Positions 9,150 through 16,777 of a stretch of 64,000 bases of DNA are shown piece after piece. A model generated the notes under the pieces. The model was not told where the DNA came from. It ran no database searches and was given only the letters and a program-made list of their open reading frames with translations. Position 1 is the first letter of the stretch, and each line of letters opens with the position of its first letter. The translations under genes and the position numbers were made by a program. This DNA comes from Paenirhodobacter populi (GTDB taxonomy: Bacteria; Pseudomonadota; Alphaproteobacteria; Rhodobacterales; Rhodobacteraceae): assembly GCF_004022215.1 (NCBI RefSeq), contig NZ_SAUZ01000020.1, positions 23,034 to 87,033 on the forward strand. The letters are read 5' to 3'.

Positions 9150-9935
9150 ATGCATGCAGAACCCGTCCTGATCCTGACGATGAAATGGGGCACGCTCTAT
9201 GGCCCCGACTATGTGAACAATCTGGCGCGCGGGGTGCGGGAGAATCTGGCCCGTCCGCATCGCTTCATCTGCTTCACCGACGATGCGGCGGGGCTGGATG
9301 AGGGCGTGGAGGCGCTGCCTCTGCCCGATCTTGGCCTGCCGCCGGGGCACAAGGACTCGCGCTGGCGCAAGCTGGCGCTGTTCCGCCGCGATCTGGGGCT
9401 TGAGGGGACGGCGCTGTTCCTCGATCTCGATCAGGTGATCGTCGACAGCCTTGATCCGTTCTTCGACCTGCCGGGCGATTTCTACATCATCCGCGACGAC
9501 GATCTGTTCCGGGCAAAGCCCTTGCGCCGGGTGAATCCGGAACGCGATGCCTTTCTGCATTCGGTGGGCAATTCCTCGGTGTTCCGCTACCGGGTGGGGG
9601 AGCATGCCTATATCCTCGACGCCTTTCTGGCCGATCCGGCGGCGGCAACGGCGAAATATGAAATCAGCCAGCAGTTCCAGTCGGCGCAGCTGGCCGCGCA
9701 CGGGCATCTGAACTACTGGCCCAGGGGCTGGTGTGTCAGCTTCAAGAACGATTGCGTGCCGCGCGGGTTCTCCAGCTATTTCCGCGATCCCACGCTGCCG
9801 CCGGGGGCGAAGATCGTGGTCTTTGCCGGCAATCCGAAAATGGACGTGGCTCTGCGCGGCGGCGGGCAGAAATGGTATCGCCGCATCGGCGACGTAAGCT
9901 GGCTGCGCAAGCTGTGGGAGCAGGGCCGTGGCTGA
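9150..9935 (+). CDS. Putative glycosyltransferase (DLD motif)
   Basis: 261 residues. The order VLILTMKWGTLYGPDYVNNL, HRFICFTDD and GTALFLDLDQVIVDSLDPFF is that of a nucleotide-sugar transferase fold: a sugar-nucleotide binding beta strand, a TDD turn and a metal-binding DxD at residues 92-94. NSSVFRYRVGEH and WPRGWCVSFKNDC are further conserved stretches. It is probably GT8-related but distinct from the preceding gene, and it has normal high GC, so the two did not arrive together. It overlaps the next transferase by 8 bases and is probably translationally coupled to it. Substrates unknown. Confidence 0.75.
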   Translation: MHAEPVLILTMKWGTLYGPDYVNNLARGVRENLARPHRFICFTDDAAGLDEGVEALPLPDLGLPPGHKDSRWRKLALFRRDLGLEGTALFLDLDQVIVDSLDPFFDLPGDFYIIRDDDLFRAKPLRRVNPERDAFLHSVGNSSVFRYRVGEHAYILDAFLADPAAATAKYEISQQFQSAQLAAHGHLNYWPRGWCVSFKNDCVPRGFSSYFRDPTLPPGAKIVVFAGNPKMDVALRGGGQKWYRRIGDVSWLRKLWEQGRG

Positions 9936-10758
9936 CTGGTTCCGCGCGCTGAAGCGGCGCTGGCGGGTGTCGCGTGCTTTGCGGGAGATCGCCGCGCGGC
10001 AGGTGGTGTCGCGCCCGCATGGGCTGGCGGTGCCGCTGATCGTTTCGCTGACATCCTACCCGCCGCGCTATCCCGTGCTGGCGATCACGCTCAGGGCGCT
10101 GTTGCGGCAAAGCGTGCAGCCGGACCGGGTGATCCTGTGGATCGCGGAGCCGGATCTGGAAGCGCTGCCCGCCGATGTGCTGGCGCTGAAATCCGAGGGG
10201 CTGGAGATCCGCTCTTGCGAGAATCTGCGCTCCTACACGAAATTCGCGCCCGCGCTGGCGGAGTTCCCCGGGGCGGCGATCGTCACGGCGGATGATGACA
10301 TGTATTACGGGCCGGACTGGCTCGCCGGGCTGGCCGATGTGGCACGGGCGCATCCGGGGCGGATCGTCTCGCATCGCGCACATCGGGTGAAATGGCTGCC
10401 CGAAGGCGGGCTCGCCCCCTATGAAAGCTGGGACAAGAACATCGCCGGCGCGGTCGAGGGGCCGGAGATTTTCGGCACCGGCGTCGGCGGCGTGCTCTAT
10501 CCGCCCGGCAGCCTCGCGCCCGAGGCGGGGCGGGCCGATCTGTTCATGGAACTTGCGCCAAGCGCCGATGATGTCTGGCTCTACTGGATGGCGCGGCGCG
10601 CGGGCAGCATCGTGCGCCATGTCGGCGCGCCGATGCGGATCATCGAATGGCCGGGATCGCAGGAACAGAGCCTCCGGGCCGGAAATCTGGGCGTGGGGGC
10701 GGGAAACGACCGGGCCATCGCGGCGCTGACGGCGCATTTCGGCCCACCGCCGCGCTGA
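9928..10758 (+). CDS. Putative family 2-like glycosyltransferase
   Basis: 276 residues. An N-terminal basic helix is followed by VPLIVSLTSYPPRYPVLAITLRALLRQS, a beta-alpha unit like the donor-binding start of GT-A transferases, and by AAIVTADDDMYYGPDW, with a DDD at residues 122-124 as the likely metal-binding motif. GTGVGGVLYPPGSL and SADDVWLYWMARRAG are the conserved acceptor-side blocks of this bacterial family. It starts inside the previous gene and ends just before repeat copy B. Together the three transferases look like a small surface-glycan module without an attached flippase or polymerase. Confidence 0.75.
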   Translation: MADWFRALKRRWRVSRALREIAARQVVSRPHGLAVPLIVSLTSYPPRYPVLAITLRALLRQSVQPDRVILWIAEPDLEALPADVLALKSEGLEIRSCENLRSYTKFAPALAEFPGAAIVTADDDMYYGPDWLAGLADVARAHPGRIVSHRAHRVKWLPEGGLAPYESWDKNIAGAVEGPEIFGTGVGGVLYPPGSLAPEAGRADLFMELAPSADDVWLYWMARRAGSIVRHVGAPMRIIEWPGSQEQSLRAGNLGVGAGNDRAIAALTAHFGPPPR

Positions 10759-10769
10759 CGGAGAGGGCG

Positions 10770-10833
10770 CAGGGGCGCTGCCCCTCTTTTGCCTGCCGGC
10801 AAAATTCACCCCGGGATATTTAAGGAAAGATGA
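10770..10833 (+). repeat. Intergenic hairpin repeat, copy B
   Basis: Hairpin 1 AGGGGC-GCT-GCCCCT, hairpin 2 TTTGCC-TGCC-GGCAAA, then TTCACCCCGGGATATTTAAG and GAAAGATGA. It lies 12 bases after the third glycosyltransferase and is arranged tail-to-tail with copy C. Confidence 0.9.
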
Positions 10834-10853
10834 TGGGAGAAATCGCTCTGCCG

Positions 10854-10914
10854 TCGTTTTTCCATAAATATCCCGGGGGTGAGCCCGGAACGGGCGAGGG
10901 GGCGGCGCCCCCTC
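10854..10914 (-). repeat. Intergenic hairpin repeat, copy C
   Basis: Minus-strand copy: conserved tail TTTCCATAAATATCCCGGGG, hairpin 2 GCCCG-GAA-CGGGC (10883-10895), hairpin 1 GAGGGGGC-GGC-GCCCCCTC (10896-10914; arms may pair differently at the loop). It lies just past the peroxiredoxin stop. Confidence 0.9.
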
Positions 10915-10927
10915 GGCAACAGTCGGT

Positions 10928-11584
10928 TCAGGCGGGCAGCTTGACGAAACGCAGATAGGGCAGTTTCGTCTCGACATGGCCATACTTCTTCTCGCCATCC
11001 TCGGTCGAGACCGAGAGCGCGAGGATCACGTCCTGCCCGGGCACCCAGTTCGCGGGCGCGGCGAAGGGCTTGCCGTCCGTCGCCTGCACGGCATCGAGCG
11101 CGCGCAGGATTTCCGCGAAGTTGCGCCCGACCGACATCGGGTAGGAAATCGTCAGGCGGATCTTCTTGTCCGGGCCGATGATGTAGACGGTGCGCACGGT
11201 GGCCGAATGGGCCGGGGTGCGGCCCTCGGTCGGCAGATAGTAGTCCGCGGGCAGCATGTCATAGGCCTTCGACACGGTCAGCGAGGTGTCGTCGATGATC
11301 GGGAAGTCGGCCGGGTTGCCGGCGAGCGACTCGATGTCGTGCTTCCATTTCTCATGTTCCGCGACGGTATCGACCGAGACGCCGATCACCTTGGTGTTCC
11401 GCTTCGCCCATTCCGGGGCGAGCTGCGCGACGGCGCTGAATTCCGTGGTGCAGACCGGGGTGAAATCGCGCGGATGCGAAAACAGGATGGCGTAATGGCC
11501 ATCGAGCCAGTCGTGGAACCTGATCTCGCCGGCCGTCGAATTCGCGGTGAAATCGGGGGCGGTGTCGTTGATGCGCAGACCCAT
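10928..11584 (-). CDS. 1-Cys type peroxiredoxin (Prx6 subfamily)
   Basis: 218 residues. The thioredoxin-fold core has SHPRDFTPVCTTEF, with the peroxidatic Cys45 in PVCTTE, the hallmark of the Prx6 subfamily. The extended C-terminal domain (LSVSTEDGEKKYGHVETKLP) mediates dimerisation. DYYLPTEGRTPAHSATVRTV and the later conserved Arg complete the active site. Prx6 enzymes reduce hydrogen peroxide and alkyl hydroperoxides in the cytoplasm. The start ATG follows AAGGAGATCTCCG read on this strand. It is transcribed divergently from the aldehyde dehydrogenase across a 260-base gap in which I see no clear OxyR-type operator. Confidence 0.95.
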   Translation of the reverse strand: MGLRINDTAPDFTANSTAGEIRFHDWLDGHYAILFSHPRDFTPVCTTEFSAVAQLAPEWAKRNTKVIGVSVDTVAEHEKWKHDIESLAGNPADFPIIDDTSLTVSKAYDMLPADYYLPTEGRTPAHSATVRTVYIIGPDKKIRLTISYPMSVGRNFAEILRALDAVQATDGKPFAAPANWVPGQDVILALSVSTEDGEKKYGHVETKLPYLRFVKLPA

Positions 11585-11844
11585 CGGAGATCTCCTTGTC
11601 CGTTCTGTTCGCGGGGAATCTACGGGATGCGGAACGGAATTTCAGCCCCCCGCGGTTGCCGCATGGAAAATCGGGATAAACATGTGCCGCTGTCTTCGCG
11701 CGTAGGATATTCTTCTCTTTTTCGGTTCTGGCGGAAAATCGCGTCGTTGCGGAAGGGGGCGGTGACGGCTCTGGCGGGGCGGGTTTTCCATGATAGAGTC
11801 CGCGCCGATGGCCGAACGGGCCGAAGAACAGGAAGGGTCGCAGC

Positions 11845-13281
11845 ATGATCGAAAAACGCGAATTCTACATCAACGGTGAATGGGTCGCGCCGCAGGCCGG
11901 ACGGGACTACGCGGTGATCGACCCCTCGACCGAGGAACCCTGCGCGGTGATCTCGCTTGGCGGAACGGCGGATGCCGAGGCGGGGATCGCCGCCGCGAAG
12001 GCCGCGCTGCCCGCATGGCGCGCGACGCCGCCCGGGGAACGCATCGCCCATGTCGAAAAGATCCTGTCGATCTATCAAGCCCGCGTGCATGAGATGGCCG
12101 AGGCGATCAGCCTTGAAATGGGCGCGCCGATCGACTTCGCGCTGGCCGAGCAGGCCGGTGCGGGCAGCTGGCACATCCAGAACTTCATCGAGGCGGCGCG
12201 GGAATTCCAGTGGGTGCATCCTCTGGGCGACGGCACGCCGGGGGCGATGATCTCCTACGAGCCGGTGGGCGTCGTCGGGCTGATCACGCCGTGGAACTGG
12301 CCGATGAACCAGGTCACGCTGAAGGTCATCCCGGCGCTGATCGCGGGCTGCACGATGGTGCTGAAGCCTTCGGAGGAGGCGCCGCTGTCGTCGCTGCTCT
12401 TCGCCGAATTCGTGGCGCAGGCCGGGGTGCCGGCCGGGGTGTTCAACCTCGTGAACGGCGACGGGGCCGGGGTCGGCACGGTGCTGTCGGGTCATCCGGA
12501 TGTCGAGATGATCTCCTTCACCGGCTCGACCCGCGCCGGGCGGGCGATTTCCAAAAATGCGGCCGAGACGCTGAAGCGCGTCTGCCTCGAGCTTGGGGGC
12601 AAGGGCGCGAATGTCATCTTTGCCGATGCCGACGAGGATGCGGTGCGCCGCGGTGTCGTCCACATGTTCGAGAACGCCGGGCAGTCGTGCAACGCGCCCA
12701 GCCGGATGCTGGTCCAGCGCCCGGTCTACGATCAGGCGCTGAGCATCGCCAAGGCGACGGCCGAGGCGACGAAGGTCGGCTCTCCGCGCGAAAGCGGCGA
12801 TCACATCGGCCCGGTCATCAATCAGGCGCAGTTCGAGAAGATCCAGGGCCTGATCGAAACCGGCATCAAGGAGGGGGCGACGCTTCTGGCGGGCGGTCTT
12901 GGCCGGCCCGAGGGGCTGAACAAGGGCTATTACGTGCGCCCGACGATCTTTGCCGACTGCACCCCCGACATGACGATCATGCGCGAGGAGATCTTTGGCC
13001 CGGTGCTGTCGATCATGCCCTTCGACACCGAGGAAGAGGCGCTGACCGTCGCCAACGACACGCCCTATGGCCTGACGAACTACGTGCAGGGGCAGAATGG
13101 CGAACAGGTGAACCGGGTGCTGCGTGCCTTCCATTCCGGCATGGCGGTGGCGAACGGTAAGAGCCGCGGCGCCGGCGCGCCCTTCGGCGGGGTCTCGGCC
13201 TCGGGCCGGGCGCGCGAGGGCGGCCGCTGGGGAATCGAGGAATTCTGCGATTCGAAATCGATCGGCGGCTGGTTCGAGTAA
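11845..13281 (+). CDS. NAD(P)-dependent aldehyde dehydrogenase
   Basis: 478 residues, typical ALDH superfamily length. The NAD-binding block ITPWNWPMNQVTLKVIPALI, the FTGSTRAGR motif, the general base Glu249 in CLELGGKGANV, the nucleophile Cys282 in ENAGQSCNAPSRM and EEIFGPVLSI are all present. It oxidises an aldehyde to its acid; the substrate cannot be read from the sequence. The SKSIGGWFE C-terminus is shared with a broad-specificity ALDH branch. The start ATG follows GAAGGGTCGCAGC. It ends next to a bidirectional terminator shared with the convergent lipoprotein gene. Confidence 0.95.
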   Translation: MIEKREFYINGEWVAPQAGRDYAVIDPSTEEPCAVISLGGTADAEAGIAAAKAALPAWRATPPGERIAHVEKILSIYQARVHEMAEAISLEMGAPIDFALAEQAGAGSWHIQNFIEAAREFQWVHPLGDGTPGAMISYEPVGVVGLITPWNWPMNQVTLKVIPALIAGCTMVLKPSEEAPLSSLLFAEFVAQAGVPAGVFNLVNGDGAGVGTVLSGHPDVEMISFTGSTRAGRAISKNAAETLKRVCLELGGKGANVIFADADEDAVRRGVVHMFENAGQSCNAPSRMLVQRPVYDQALSIAKATAEATKVGSPRESGDHIGPVINQAQFEKIQGLIETGIKEGATLLAGGLGRPEGLNKGYYVRPTIFADCTPDMTIMREEIFGPVLSIMPFDTEEEALTVANDTPYGLTNYVQGQNGEQVNRVLRAFHSGMAVANGKSRGAGAPFGGVSASGRAREGGRWGIEEFCDSKSIGGWFE

Positions 13282-13325
13282 CCGGACCGGGGGAGGTTCC
13301 CTCTTCGCGGATCACGCCTGAACGG

Positions 13326-13349
13326 AAAGCCGCCCCAAAGGGCGGCTTT
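13326..13349. terminator. Bidirectional terminator between aldehyde dehydrogenase and lipoprotein genes
   Basis: Perfect 10-bp stem AAAGCCGCCC / GGGCGGCTTT with loop CAAA, with A/T ends on both sides, so it can act on both strands of the convergent pair. Confidence 0.8.
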
Positions 13350-13362
13350 CGCGTTTCGGGGG

Positions 13363-13764
13363 TTACCAGCGCCCGCGCGGGCCACCGGGGCCGCCCGGGC
13401 CATGCGGGCCGCCATGGGGCGGGCCGTATCCGCCGCCGCCCGACTGGACGACGACCTGCGTCGACCCGCCGTAGCCATAGCCGCCGCCGCAGCTTGCGCC
13501 GTCGACGGTGCTGCCAAGGACCGCGCCCGATGTGCCGCCGATCAGCGCGCCGGTAGCCGAGTCGATCGCGCCGCCGCGCCGGCGCGAGGTATCGCCGATC
13601 GCCGCGCCCGCGACGGTGCCGAGCAAGGCGCCCTCGACCGTCGATTGCCCGCAGCCCGCGTTCGGCGGCGGCATGCAGCCCGCCAGCGCCGATACCAGCG
13701 CGCCCGCCGTCAGCAGGCAGGAGGTCTTGCCGATGCGGCGCGGATTGAACTTGAAAGTGGCCAT
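13363..13764 (-). CDS. Glycine-zipper lipoprotein
   Basis: 133 residues. A lipoprotein signal (LTAGALVSALAGC) ends in an L-A-G-C lipobox, placing it in an envelope membrane. The middle has glycine-zipper helices (GALLGTVAGAAIGD and GALIGGTSGAVLG) of the type in OmpA-like and 17-kDa-antigen proteins. The C-terminal third is low-complexity Gly/Pro/His (YGPPHGGPHGPGGPGG). The ATG at 13764 starts right before the signal sequence; the longer upstream frame runs antisense to exonuclease III and is not coding. Function is unknown; family members often stabilise the envelope. Confidence 0.8.
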   Translation of the reverse strand: MATFKFNPRRIGKTSCLLTAGALVSALAGCMPPPNAGCGQSTVEGALLGTVAGAAIGDTSRRRGGAIDSATGALIGGTSGAVLGSTVDGASCGGGYGYGGSTQVVVQSGGGGYGPPHGGPHGPGGPGGPRGRW

Positions 13765-13918
13765 TTGCCCACCCCTTGAGAACGAAGATTCCTTCAACGC
13801 CGGATATGCGGCTTTCCTGCGGCGCCGGCGATGACAAATCGGTGATCGGCGCATCACCCCCGCCTTGCCCTTCGCGGCGGACCGGGCCAGTATCGCGCCG
13901 CCCTTCAAGGAGAATCCC

Positions 13919-14707
13919 ATGGCCTTCACCCTCGCCACATGGAACATCAACTCGGTCCGGCTGCGCGAGGGCCTCGTGCAGCGCCTGATGCGCGAGGAAA
14001 TGCCCGATATCCTGTGCCTGCAGGAATGCAAGAGCCCGGTCGAGAAGATCCCGGTCGAGGGCTTCCGCGCGCTTGGCTACAACTGGATGGTGGCGCGCGG
14101 GCAGAAGGGCTACAATGGCGTCGCGATCCTGTCGAAGCTGCCGATCAGTGAGGCGGGGGCGGGCGATTACGCGGCCCTCGGCCATGCGCGGCATGTGGCG
14201 GCGCGGCTGGAAAACGGCGTCACGATCCACAACTTCTACGTTCCGGCGGGCGGCGACATTCCGGACCGCGAGGTGAATGTGAAATTCGGGCAGAAGCTCG
14301 ATTTCCTCACCCATATGCGCGACGAATTCCACGAAAGCCGGCCGGAGAAGGCGATCCTCGTGGGCGATCTGAACATCGCCCCGCGCGAGGATGACGTGTG
14401 GAACCACAAGGCGCTGCTGAAGATCGTCTCGCATACGCCGGTCGAGGTCGCGCAACTGGGCGAAACGCAGGAGGCCGGGCAATGGGTCGATGTCACCCGG
14501 CAGGACGTGCCGGAGGGGCGGCTTTATTCGTGGTGGTCCTATCGCTCGCCCGACTGGGATGCGGCGGACAAGGGGCGCCGGCTCGATCACGTCTGGGCGA
14601 CGCCCGATATCTCCAACGCCGCGCATGGATCGCGCGTGCTGCGCGCGGCCCGGGGATGGGAACAGCCGTCGGACCACGCGCCGGTCTTTGCGACTTTCGA
14701 TCTGTAG
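13919..14707 (+). CDS. xth: Exodeoxyribonuclease III (AP endonuclease)
   Basis: 262 residues, the usual ExoIII length. The protein repairs abasic sites and trims 3' blocked ends in base-excision repair. TLATWNINSVRLR at the N-terminus, metal-binding Glu36 in LCLQECKSP, KGYNGVAILSK, GDLNIAPREDDVW and the terminal SDHAPVFATFDL (His253) are the conserved catalytic blocks. The ATG at 13919 follows AAGGAGAATCCC, an excellent ribosome-binding site; an in-frame ATG at 13865 adds unrelated residues. The thioredoxin/TPR gene follows 60 bases later. Confidence 0.95.
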   Translation: MAFTLATWNINSVRLREGLVQRLMREEMPDILCLQECKSPVEKIPVEGFRALGYNWMVARGQKGYNGVAILSKLPISEAGAGDYAALGHARHVAARLENGVTIHNFYVPAGGDIPDREVNVKFGQKLDFLTHMRDEFHESRPEKAILVGDLNIAPREDDVWNHKALLKIVSHTPVEVAQLGETQEAGQWVDVTRQDVPEGRLYSWWSYRSPDWDAADKGRRLDHVWATPDISNAAHGSRVLRAARGWEQPSDHAPVFATFDL

Positions 14708-14767
14708 CCCTTGGCGAAGCGCCCCTGCCGTCGCATATAGGGGGCAAAGGAATTCCGGGAGATACCG

Positions 14768-15673
14768 ATGATGTTCGGCACCGATACCCAGGCCGCCCCC
14801 GCGGCGGACCTGATCAAGGATGTGAACGAAGCGAATTTCATGGCCGAGGTCGTGGACAAATCCATGACCGTGCCGGTGATCGTCGATTTCTGGGCGCCAT
14901 GGTGCGGGCCGTGCAAGACGCTCGGGCCGCAGCTCGAGGCCGAGGTCAAGGCCGCCAAGGGCAAGGTCGTCATGGCCAAGGTCAATGTCGACGAAAACCA
15001 GATGATCGCGGGGCAGTTGCGGATCCAGTCGATCCCCACCGTCTATGCCTTCTGGCAGGGCCAGCCGGTCGATGCCTTTCAGGGCGCGCTGCCGGGGTCC
15101 GAGATCAAGGCCTTCGTCGACAAGCTTGCGGCGCTGGCAGGTGACGGCGGCCTTGCGGATGCGATCACCGCGGCCGAGGAAATGCTGACCGAGGGCGCCG
15201 CGGCCGATGCCGCCGAAACCTTCGCCGCGATCCTTGGCGAGGAACCCGAGAATGCCGAGGCCTATGGCGGCCTGATCCGCGCCCATATCGCGGCGGACAA
15301 TCTGGAACAGGCGGAAAAGATCCTGACCGCCGCCCCGGCGAAGATCGCCACTTCGGCCCCGGTCGAGGCCGCGCGCGCCCAGCTCCAGCTTGCGAAGCAG
15401 GCGGCGAAAGCCGGGCCTCTGGACCAGCTCCGCGCGAAGGTCGAGGCCGATCCGGACGATCATCAGGCCCGCTTCGACTATGCCACCGCGCTCCACGCCG
15501 CCGGGAATGTCGAGGAGGCGGTGAACCAGCTTCTCGAGCTGTTCCGTCGGGACCGCGAATGGAACGACGGCGCGGCGAAGGCGCAGCTCTTCACCATTTT
15601 CGACGCGCTGAAGCCGAATGATCCGATCGTGGCCAAGGGGCGGCGTCGGCTGGCCTCGATGATCCTCGTCTGA
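14768..15673 (+). CDS. Thioredoxin-TPR protein (YbbN/CnoX-like co-chaperone)
   Basis: 301 residues. An N-terminal thioredoxin domain (about 15-125) with WCGPC at 45-49 is followed by tetratricopeptide-like helices (VEEAVNQLLELFRRD, AETFAAILGEEPENAEAYGG). That architecture is YbbN/CnoX, a holdase/redox co-chaperone that works with GroEL in E. coli. Unlike E. coli CnoX, which has SxxC, this protein keeps both active-site cysteines, so it may also act as a disulfide reductase. It precedes the Lon-substrate-domain gene by 20 bases and may be cotranscribed with it. Confidence 0.88.
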   Translation: MMFGTDTQAAPAADLIKDVNEANFMAEVVDKSMTVPVIVDFWAPWCGPCKTLGPQLEAEVKAAKGKVVMAKVNVDENQMIAGQLRIQSIPTVYAFWQGQPVDAFQGALPGSEIKAFVDKLAALAGDGGLADAITAAEEMLTEGAAADAAETFAAILGEEPENAEAYGGLIRAHIAADNLEQAEKILTAAPAKIATSAPVEAARAQLQLAKQAAKAGPLDQLRAKVEADPDDHQARFDYATALHAAGNVEEAVNQLLELFRRDREWNDGAAKAQLFTIFDALKPNDPIVAKGRRRLASMILV

Positions 15674-15693
15674 ACGCGGGAGCGGGCTAGATC

Positions 15694-16338
15694 ATGCGTA
15701 TGATGAAGCCCATGGACCTGCCCGACCAGATCCCGCTGTTTCCGCTGCCGGGGGCGCTCCTGCTGCCCCGGGGGCGGCTGCCGCTGCATATCTTTGAGCC
15801 GCGCTACCTGCAGATGATCGAGGATTGCCTGAAGACCGAACGGCGGCTGATCGGCATGATCCAGCCGTGCAAGGCACGCGACGGCAGCGACGGGCTCAGC
15901 AGGATCGGCTGTGCCGGGCGGCTGACCGGCTTTTCGGAAACCGAGGACGGCCGCTACATGATCACCCTGTCGGGCGTGTCGCGGTTTCGCCTGCTGGGCG
16001 AGGTGGACGGCTTTTGCCCCTACCGGCGCGGGCGCGTCCGCTGGGACGATTTCGCCCGCGACCTGAGCCGCGCCGAAGAGGATCCGGGCTTTGACCGCGA
16101 CGCCTTTCTGGGGCTGCTGGCGCGGTTCTTCCATTCGCAGGGGCTGGATACGGACTGGGCCTCGCTCAAGGATGCCGAGGATGAACTGCTGATCAACTCG
16201 CTGTCGATGCTGCTGCCGCTCGACCCCGAGGACAAGCAGGCATTGCTTGAGGCACCGGATCTGGTGACGCGGCGCGAAACGCTGGTGACATTGCTGGAAT
16301 TCCGCCTGCGCGGCGGGCCGGGGGACATCCGGCAATGA
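15694..16338 (+). CDS. Lon N-terminal (substrate-binding) domain protein
   Basis: 214 residues. [20 protein letters not shown] followed by [18 protein letters not shown] is the N-terminal substrate-binding domain of Lon. There is no AAA+ or protease domain, so this is a stand-alone LON-domain protein of unknown role. [20 protein letters not shown] and the following VSRFRLLGE strand complete the beta-rich fold, and a helical region follows. Start choice is uncertain: in-frame ATGs at 15694, 15700, 15703 and 15712 all lack a good ribosome-binding site. It overlaps the next gene by 4 bases (ATGA). Confidence 0.88.
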   Translation: MRMMKPMDLPDQIPLFPLPGALLLPRGRLPLHIFEPRYLQMIEDCLKTERRLIGMIQPCKARDGSDGLSRIGCAGRLTGFSETEDGRYMITLSGVSRFRLLGEVDGFCPYRRGRVRWDDFARDLSRAEEDPGFDRDAFLGLLARFFHSQGLDTDWASLKDAEDELLINSLSMLLPLDPEDKQALLEAPDLVTRRETLVTLLEFRLRGGPGDIRQ

Positions 16339-16532
16339 CCGAACCGCGCGAGGCGAGCCGCCCCCCCTTCGATCCGCGCATGCTTGAGGCGCTCGTCTGC
16401 CCGCTGACGCAGGGGCCTTTGCATTACGACGCCGCGGCGCAGGAGCTGATCTCGAAATCCGCGCATCTCGCCTATCCGATCCGCGGCGGCATCCCGATCA
16501 TGATCGCCGACGAGGCCCGCAGGATCGACTAG
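16335..16532 (+). CDS. Trm112 family zinc-ribbon-like protein
   Basis: 65 residues. [16 protein letters not shown] and [20 protein letters not shown] are the Trm112/UPF0434 signature. Eukaryotic and archaeal Trm112 is a small activator of methyltransferases; bacterial versions are uncharacterised. Here only one Cys remains in the CPxTxGPL motif, so the zinc ribbon is incomplete, as in many bacterial members. The start overlaps the previous stop as ATGA, so it is translationally coupled. It ends before repeat copy D. Confidence 0.88.
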   Translation: MTEPREASRPPFDPRMLEALVCPLTQGPLHYDAAAQELISKSAHLAYPIRGGIPIMIADEARRID

Positions 16533-16565
16533 CCCCGGTCACGAAACTGCGCGGGTTTCTGCCCA

Positions 16566-16630
16566 TCATTCTTCCCTAAATATCCCGGGGGTGAATTTGC
16601 GCGTTAGCGCAAAGAGGGGGCTGGCCCCCA
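16566..16630 (-). repeat. Intergenic hairpin repeat, copy D
   Basis: Minus-strand copy: TTCCCTAAATATCCCGGGGG, hairpin 2 TTTGCGC-GTTA-GCGCAAA (16596-16613), hairpin 1 GGGGG-CTGG-CCCCC (16616-16629). With copy E it forms a large palindrome between convergent genes. Confidence 0.9.
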
Positions 16631-16693
16631 TTATCGCTCTCGATTGGCGCGGCGGTTGTGTTCTGTAACCCGACCTCCGGGCGGAGCCGTCGC

Positions 16694-16751
16694 AGGGGGC
16701 CAGCCCCCTCGGCGCAAGCGCCTCACCCCCGGGATATTTAGGGAAGAATGA
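16694..16751 (+). repeat. Intergenic hairpin repeat, copy E
   Basis: Hairpin 1 AGGGGGC-CA-GCCCCCT, hairpin 2 GGCG-CAAG-CGCC (16711-16722), tail CACCCCCGGGATATTTAGGG and AAGAATGA. Its tail is the exact reverse complement of copy D's, both with CCTAAATAT instead of the usual CATAAATAT. Confidence 0.9.
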
Positions 16752-16777
16752 AGGGCAAAGCGAAGGTGAGGCCTGCG

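Noticed and set aside
13363..14031. 222-residue version of the glycine-zipper lipoprotein
   Set aside because: The extra 89 residues run antisense to exonuclease III and put the lipoprotein signal in the middle of the protein.
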